Shown one piece after another: positions 59,204 to 64,000 of a stretch of 64,000 bases of DNA. The notes beneath the pieces are model-generated. The model searched no databases, had not been told where the DNA came from, and saw only the letters and a program-made list of their open reading frames with translations. Location of the stretch: the NCBI RefSeq assembly GCF_029946505.1, contig NZ_JARZHG010000002.1:372001-436000 (forward strand), read 5' to 3'. This DNA comes from Polyangium sp. y55x31. Its GTDB lineage: Bacteria > Myxococcota_A > Polyangia > Polyangiales > Polyangiaceae. The position numbers and the translations under genes are program-made. The stretch's first letter is position 1, and every line of letters starts with the position of its first letter.

Positions 59204-61440
59204 AGGCGGGTGGCGAGAGAGCGCGCGCTCTCGAGCTCTGGGCGGGGGTCGAGTGCACGGTCAACCGAGTCGGGCACGGTTATTTCGATCAGCTCCGCCA
59301 GAATGGCCACGAGACGCGGCTCGACGATCTCGATCGCATTCTGGCGCTCGGCGCGCGTGCGGTGCGCTACCCGGTGCTCTGGGAGCGCACCGCGCCCGAA
59401 GGGCTCGCGCGGGCGGATTGGTCCTGGGCGGATGAGCGCCTCCGCGGGCTCGCCGCGCGGGGCATGCGCCCGATCGTGGGGCTCGTCCACCACGGCAGCG
59501 GCCCGAGGCACACGTGCCTCATCGAGCCGGGCTTCGCCGACGGCTTGGCCGAGTTCGCGCAGGCCGTGGCGGAGCGTTATCCCTGGGTCGAGGACTATAC
59601 GCCGGTCAACGAGCCGATGACGACGGCACGCTTCAGCGGCCTTTACGGGCTCTGGTATCCCCACCGCCGCGACGACCGGAGCTTCGTGCGAGCGCTGCTC
59701 ACGCAATGCCGGGCCACGGTCCTCGCGATGCGCGCCGTGCGCGCGGTAAACCCCTCCGCGCGCCTCGTCCAAACCGAAGATTTCGGGACGACGACGAGCA
59801 CGCCGGCGCTCGCATACCAGGCCGAGCACGAAAACCAGCGGCGGCTGCTCGGGCTCGATCTGCTCGTCGGGCGTGTGGACGGCCGGCATCCGCTGTACGA
59901 ATACCTCGTCGAGCACGGGGCGAAGCCCGAGGAGCTCGCGTTTTTCCGCGAGGCCCCGTGCCCCCCCGATATCATCGGCATCAATTACTACGTGACCAGC
60001 GATCGCTTCCTGGACGACCGGCTCGAGGGTTATCCGCGCTGCCATCACGGCGGCAACGGGCGGCACGTGTATGCCGACGTCGAAACGGTCCGCATTTCGG
60101 GCCACGCGATCACGGGTCACCACGCGCTGCTCTCCCGGCTCTGGGAGCGCTACCGCATTCCTCTGGTGATCACCGAGGCGCACCTCGGCGGGACGCGTGA
60201 CGAGCAGCTCCGGTGGTTCGTCTGGGCGTGGCGCGGGGCCGAGCGCGCGCGCGCGGAGGGCGTGGATGTCCGGGCCGTGACGATGTGGTCGCTCTTCGGC
60301 TCGTTCAACTGGGATTGCCTGGTCACCTGCGAGGGCGACCATTACGAGCCCGGGGCGTTCGACGTCCGTGGTCCGGCGCCGCGCCCGACGGCGCTCGTCG
60401 CGCTCGGGCGGGCCCTCTCCGAGGGGCGGGAGCCCGACCACCCGGTCCTCGCCACGCCGGGGTGGTGGCTGCGGCCCGATCGCGTCCTTTACCCGGCTTC
60501 CGCAGGGCCGCGTGTCGAGTCCGTGAACGCCGAGACGCGCGAGACGCGCGCCCGACCGCTCCTGATCACGGGCGCCACGGGCACGCTCGGGGGCGCATTC
60601 GGTCGGGCGTGCACGGCGCGCGCCATTCCATATCGGCTCGTCTCCCGGAGAGAGATGGATATCGCCGACCCGGAGGCCGTGGAACGAATGCTCGCGGCGC
60701 TGTCGCCGTGGGCGGTCATCAATACGGCCGGGTACGTGCGGGTCGACGACGCCGAGCGCGATCCGCACCGCTGCGAGCGCGAGAACGTGCTCGGCCCGAG
60801 CGTTCTGGCCCGCGCTTGCAGGGAGCGAACCATTCGGCTGGTCACGTTTTCTTCGGATCTCGTCTTCGACGGCGCGCGGCGGGAGCCCTACGTGGAGAGC
60901 GATCCGGTGAGCCCGCTCGGCGTTTATGGCCAGAGCAAGGCGCTCGCCGAACGGCTGAGCCTCTCGGCGTGCCCCGAAACGCTCGTCATACGCACGGCTG
61001 CGTTCTTCGGGCCGTGGGACGAGCACAACTTCGTTTTTCAGGCGCTGCGCGCGCTCGCTCAGGGGGAGAGCTTCGTGGCGGCCTCGGACCTCGTCATCTC
61101 GCCGACCTACGTGCCGGACCTCGTCGGCACGGCGCTCGATCTGCTCGTCGACGGGGAATCCGGGATATGGCATCTGACCAATCGCGGCGCGGTGACGTGG
61201 TTCGAGCTCGCGCGACAGAGCGCGGACCTCGCGGGGATCGATCGCTCGGGCCTCGTGGGGTGCCCCGCGAGCAGGCTCGGCCTGGCGGCGCCGCGCCCGC
61301 CCTATTGCGCGCTGGGGAGCGAGCGAGGAATCCTTTTGCCGGGGCTCGAGGACGCCCTCGCGCGATACACGAACGAGCGGGCGATCCCCATCGCAGGCGG
61401 CGGGATCGCTCGAGGGAGGGACCCATGCGCGTCTTTTTGA
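59200..61440 (+). CDS. Fusion of a GH1-like glycosidase with an RmlD-type NAD(P) sugar reductase
   Basis: The 746-aa protein has two unrelated halves. Residues about 10-420 resemble a family 1 glycosidase, with acid/base in DYTPVNEPM and nucleophile Glu in LVITEAHLGG. The barrel is shorter than classical GH1 enzymes. Residues about 450-735 form an RmlD/extended short-chain dehydrogenase domain: GATGTLGGAF for the cofactor, FSSDLVFDG and the catalytic YGQSK. RmlD reduces dTDP-4-keto-rhamnose; here the substrate is unknown. The gene overlaps glf by 4 bp and galE by 16 bp, so all three are coupled. The fusion suggests that a sugar released or moved by one half is processed by the other, or that the barrel is a binding module. 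I have a recollection of similar fusions next to glf in other bacteria, which a search should confirm. Confidence 0.9.
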   Translation: MKAGGERARALELWAGVECTVNRVGHGYFDQLRQNGHETRLDDLDRILALGARAVRYPVLWERTAPEGLARADWSWADERLRGLAARGMRPIVGLVHHGSGPRHTCLIEPGFADGLAEFAQAVAERYPWVEDYTPVNEPMTTARFSGLYGLWYPHRRDDRSFVRALLTQCRATVLAMRAVRAVNPSARLVQTEDFGTTTSTPALAYQAEHENQRRLLGLDLLVGRVDGRHPLYEYLVEHGAKPEELAFFREAPCPPDIIGINYYVTSDRFLDDRLEGYPRCHHGGNGRHVYADVETVRISGHAITGHHALLSRLWERYRIPLVITEAHLGGTRDEQLRWFVWAWRGAERARAEGVDVRAVTMWSLFGSFNWDCLVTCEGDHYEPGAFDVRGPAPRPTALVALGRALSEGREPDHPVLATPGWWLRPDRVLYPASAGPRVESVNAETRETRARPLLITGATGTLGGAFGRACTARAIPYRLVSRREMDIADPEAVERMLAALSPWAVINTAGYVRVDDAERDPHRCERENVLGPSVLARACRERTIRLVTFSSDLVFDGARREPYVESDPVSPLGVYGQSKALAERLSLSACPETLVIRTAAFFGPWDEHNFVFQALRALAQGESFVAASDLVISPTYVPDLVGTALDLLVDGESGIWHLTNRGAVTWFELARQSADLAGIDRSGLVGCPASRLGLAAPRPPYCALGSERGILLPGLEDALARYTNERAIPIAGGGIARGRDPCASF

Positions 61441-62414
61441 CTGGCGGCGCCGGCTACATCGGCAGCGTGGTGGCGGAGGAGCTCGTCGCGAGCGGGCACG
61501 AGGTGATCGTGTACGACGACCTCTCCAAGGGCCATCGCGACGCGGTGATCGAGGAGGCGACGTTCGTCGAGGGGGATGTGCTCGATTACGACACCCTGCT
61601 CGGCGCCTTGCGCGAGCACGCGGTCGAGGCCGTCGTCCACATGGCGGCGCGCTCTCTGGTCGGCGAATCCGTCTCCCATCCGGCGGATTATTATCGGACG
61701 AACGTCACCGGAGGGCTCGTGCTGCTGGAGGCCATGCGCGCAGCGGGCGTCTCGCCGATCGTCTTCTCCTCGACCGCGGCCGTGTACGGCGAGTCGGCGA
61801 AGCAGCCCATCGAGGAGACGGACCCCATTTCCCCCACGAACCCCTATGGAGAGACGAAGCTCGCGTACGAGCACGCGCTCCGCTGGTTCGATCGAGCCTA
61901 CGGGATCCGCTACGTCAGCCTCCGCTATTTCAATGCCGCGGGCGCGACCGCGAGGTGCGGGGAACGGCACGATCCGGAGACGCACCTCATCCCGCTGGTG
62001 CTGAAGGTGGCGGCCGGCGAGCTCCCGGAGGCCGTCGTCTTCGGCGACGATTATCCGACCAGGGACGGGACGTGCGTGCGCGACTACATCCACGTCAAGG
62101 ACCTCGCGCGCGCGCACGTCCTTTCGCTCGAATCACTCGCGCGCGGCGCCGAGAGCCGCATTTACAACCTCGGCTGCGGCGGCGAGGGATATACGGTGCA
62201 GGAGGTCATCGAGGTCGCCCGCGACGTCAGCGGTCGGGACATCCCCGTCCGCAAGGGGCCGCGCCGGGCCGGCGATCCCGCAGTGCTCGTCGCGAGCTCC
62301 GCGCGGATCGCCGAGGAGCTCGGCTTCCGGCCAGCGCTGTCGGATTTGCGGGAAATCGTCGCGTCGGCGTGGAGCTGGATGCAGGCGAAGGCGTCCCATC
62401 GCGACGCGGCATGA
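61425..62414 (+). CDS. galE: UDP-glucose 4-epimerase
   Basis: The 329-aa enzyme interconverts UDP-glucose and UDP-galactose. It has the NAD motif GGAGYIGS at the N-terminus, HMAARSLVGES, catalytic FSSTAAVYGE and YGETK, and SLRYFNAAGA, all typical of GalE. The length is normal. The ATG at 61425 follows GAGGGAGGG and lies inside the end of the previous gene. It supplies UDP-galactose to UDP-galactopyranose mutase, placing it logically at the centre of the operon although it is last. No gene follows on this strand in the window. Confidence 0.95.
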   Translation: MRVFLTGGAGYIGSVVAEELVASGHEVIVYDDLSKGHRDAVIEEATFVEGDVLDYDTLLGALREHAVEAVVHMAARSLVGESVSHPADYYRTNVTGGLVLLEAMRAAGVSPIVFSSTAAVYGESAKQPIEETDPISPTNPYGETKLAYEHALRWFDRAYGIRYVSLRYFNAAGATARCGERHDPETHLIPLVLKVAAGELPEAVVFGDDYPTRDGTCVRDYIHVKDLARAHVLSLESLARGAESRIYNLGCGGEGYTVQEVIEVARDVSGRDIPVRKGPRRAGDPAVLVASSARIAEELGFRPALSDLREIVASAWSWMQAKASHRDAA

Positions 62415-62459
62415 TGGCATCCATTCAAACGGAAAACCGCATGTCAATCCTCGGCGCTC

Positions 62460-63020
62460 TCAGTTGCACGCGCAAACCCCACCATGCCGCGAGCAACAGC
62501 CCCGATGCACCGTCGTGCAGGTCGGCGAGACCGTCCCATCGCAGCAGCAGACGCGCCCCACGGGCTCCTGGCGGGGCGTAGGGGGCGCGGGACGGGTCGG
62601 AGCCGGGTTCTGACGAGGCGGCGTCGCCTTGGACCGCTGGTGGGCGGCGGCCTCCAGGGTCGAGAGCTGATGCTCGAGCTTCTTGCGCTCCTGCGTGCTC
62701 GCGGCGGCGGCGAGGACGAGCTTCGTGGCCTCGGCGTCGCACGAGGTGCCCGCGCAGGCGCTCTGGAGCTCGTGCTCGCGTTGCGCGGGGGTCATTGCGG
62801 CGAGCTTCGCGTGACGGGCGGCGAGTTGCTTGTCCTCGGTCGAGGTCTGCTCGTGCATGCGTGACGGCGTGTACTCCGTGGTAACGGGCTCCGGGCGCGT
62901 GCGTTTGGAGTCGTCGCCGCCAAGGCCGCAGCAGCCCAAGCACACGCCGGCTGCGACCACGAGCACGCCCAGCCCTCCGAGCCCCACACCGCCCGCCCTG
63001 CGAACACGCTGACGTCCCAT
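62460..63020 (-). CDS. Membrane-anchored protein with Cys-rich tail, unknown function
   Basis: The 186-aa product has an N-terminal hydrophobic segment (about residues 10-33, GVGLGGLGVLVVAAGVCLGCCG), which could be a signal, anchor or lipoprotein signal (LGCC). A helical middle (residues 50-125; LAARHAKLAAMTPAQREHELQSACAG, STQERKKLEHQLSTLEAAA) follows, then a Pro-rich linker. The C-terminus is Cys-rich: VGRVCCCDGTVSPTCTTVHRGCCSRHGGVCACN. No known domain is recognised. The gene is convergent with galE across 45 bp and is preceded by the DUF1259 gene on the same strand, 57 bp away. Confidence 0.72.
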   Translation of the reverse strand: MGRQRVRRAGGVGLGGLGVLVVAAGVCLGCCGLGGDDSKRTRPEPVTTEYTPSRMHEQTSTEDKQLAARHAKLAAMTPAQREHELQSACAGTSCDAEATKLVLAAAASTQERKKLEHQLSTLEAAAHQRSKATPPRQNPAPTRPAPPTPRQEPVGRVCCCDGTVSPTCTTVHRGCCSRHGGVCACN

Positions 63021-63077
63021 GTTGTCAGGATTGCAGAACTGGCGCGCGGATGTCCAGCGCTAAACCCGTATCGGGCA

Positions 63078-64000
63078 TCAATGGCCTCCCCCCTTCGGGA
63101 CCGCCGCCTGCGCGTCGAGCACGGTACGGAACCCGCGCGCAAGCTCGGCCACCGGGCCTTTCGCCCAGAAGTGCGTGAAATAAGAGCTCGGCTGCTCGCC
63201 GACCATGTGGTTGTGAATGGCGACGACATGGAAGCCGGCGCGGCGCATCGCCCGCAGCACAGGCTGCATCTCCTCCGCCGTCATCATGAAGTCACCGTCG
63301 ATCGCAGCGAGCGCGTCGCTCCCCGAGAATGCCGCCCACGTGGTGAGCCCCATCGAACCGCCGACCCGCACACCATGCATGGTCCAATCGCGGCCGATGG
63401 TGACCTTGGCGACGCCGTCCTGCACCGTCACCTTTTGCCCCACGATGCGCTCGATGGCGGCGGCGTCGATGCTCCCGGCCGCAGGCACCTCGCCGGGGAA
63501 GCTGGTCGCAGGCTCGGGTTTGGCGCGTCGAACGTCTCGGATCGCACCCCAAACGGCCTTCACGCCCTCGGCCAGGCGTACCGGATCACCCATGCCGCCG
63601 ATGTGCATGAAGTAGACCTTGGGCCGATCGAAGAAGAAATGGTTATGGAGCGCCGTGATTTCGAGACCGCTTGCGAATGCGGCGTCCATGGCGGGCGTCA
63701 CCTCGTCCTCGAAGACGACGGTGTCCCCCATCATCATGGCGCCTCCGTGCGCCGCGGTGAACGCGGCCCAGGAAGACAGCCCTGCAACGGGCTTCAACGC
63801 CATGCCGTCCACGGACACCGGCGTTTCCTTTCGAGGCCACGAGAGCCGCACCACACCGTCGGGCGTCACGCTCGGCTCCGCGCCGGCTGCCTTCCCGATG
63901 GCGGCGGCGTCGAGGGGTGCCGAAGGTGCGGGCGCCTCCGCGCGGGGAGCATCGGCCGCTGGTGTGGCAGCACGGTCGCTCGAACACCCTGCGAAAGCAT
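63078..64000 (-). CDS. DUF1259 lipoprotein with two repeats (cut by the right edge)
   Basis: Reading from 63998, the frame opens AFAGCSSDRAATPAADAP, a lipobox-like AFAGC followed by an Ala/Pro-rich linker, so the signal peptide lies just outside the window. Two DUF1259-type repeats follow. The first has VRLSWPRKETPVSVDGMAL, GLSSWAAF, MMMGDTVVFEDEV and ALHNHFFFDRP. The second has VTIGRDWTMHGVRVGGSMGLTTWAAF, DFMMTAEEMQPVLRAM and AIHNHMVGEQPSSYFTHFW. The conserved HNH sequences may bind metal; the family's role is not established to my knowledge. An internal GTG at 63869 would remove the lipobox and is unlikely to be the true start. Confidence 0.88.
   Translation of the reverse strand, partial: AFAGCSSDRAATPAADAPRAEAPAPSAPLDAAAIGKAAGAEPSVTPDGVVRLSWPRKETPVSVDGMALKPVAGLSSWAAFTAAHGGAMMMGDTVVFEDEVTPAMDAAFASGLEITALHNHFFFDRPKVYFMHIGGMGDPVRLAEGVKAVWGAIRDVRRAKPEPATSFPGEVPAAGSIDAAAIERIVGQKVTVQDGVAKVTIGRDWTMHGVRVGGSMGLTTWAAFSGSDALAAIDGDFMMTAEEMQPVLRAMRRAGFHVVAIHNHMVGEQPSSYFTHFWAKGPVAELARGFRTVLDAQAAVPKGGGH

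Overview
The window is very GC-rich bacterial DNA with a strong third-codon-position GC bias. Its gene types point to a myxobacterium, most likely of the Polyangiales/Sorangiineae: two large eukaryote-like Ser/Thr kinases, two FHA-domain sigma-54 activators, many lipoproteins, SBBP/MopE-type surface proteins, fused multi-domain histidine kinases and a giant NRPS. The taxonomy is inferred from these gene families; there is no rRNA or other marker gene here.

Region 1 (1-22534, minus strand) is a compact nonribosomal peptide operon. It runs mbtH, a DUF697 membrane protein, a 5759-aa five-module NRPS (A-T | C-A-T-E | C-A-T | C-A-T | C-A-T-E, no thioesterase), two SyrD/PvdE-type cyclic-peptide exporters, a DUF6875 protein, and the start of a membrane-anchored protein that leaves the left edge. 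Genes from the first exporter onward overlap by 4 bp. The adenylation pockets predict Ser - X - Ser - X - Gly/Ala, with the same unassigned X in modules 2 and 4. Modules 1-2 and 3-4 carry near-identical adenylation DNA. The last epimerization domain has lost its catalytic glutamate.

Region 2 (22535-26424) opens with a regulatory intergenic space full of CCTGT/ACAGG half-sites, including a 12-bp-period array. A Tat-exported multicopper oxidase lipoprotein follows on the plus strand. Region 3 (24991-41667) is signalling and surface proteins: a kinase-STAND-WD40 protein translationally coupled to an FHA sigma-54 activator, a MopE/SBBP lipoprotein, a Cys-rich lipoprotein with a near-consensus sigma-54 promoter, a divergent FHA-GAF-AAA+ activator flanked by two matching operator sites, a small lipoprotein, a membrane kinase with a TPR-like tail, and a helix-hairpin-helix lipoprotein.

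Region 4 (41735-51335) holds a glycogen branching enzyme, a CheB-CheR-PAS-histidine kinase-receiver fusion, a divergent receiver-PAS-kinase-receiver hybrid, gene remnants, and a small lipoprotein made mostly of pentapeptide repeats. Region 5 (51660-62414, plus strand) is a sugar cluster: a mutarotase-fold protein, a PhyH-type dioxygenase, then a tight operon of GH2 glycosidase, galactokinase, glycosyltransferase, UDP-galactopyranose mutase, a GH1-RmlD fusion and UDP-glucose 4-epimerase. Together these could salvage galactose from glycosides, make UDP-galactofuranose and build a galactose-containing glycan. The right edge has a Cys-rich membrane-anchored protein and a DUF1259 lipoprotein cut by the window end.
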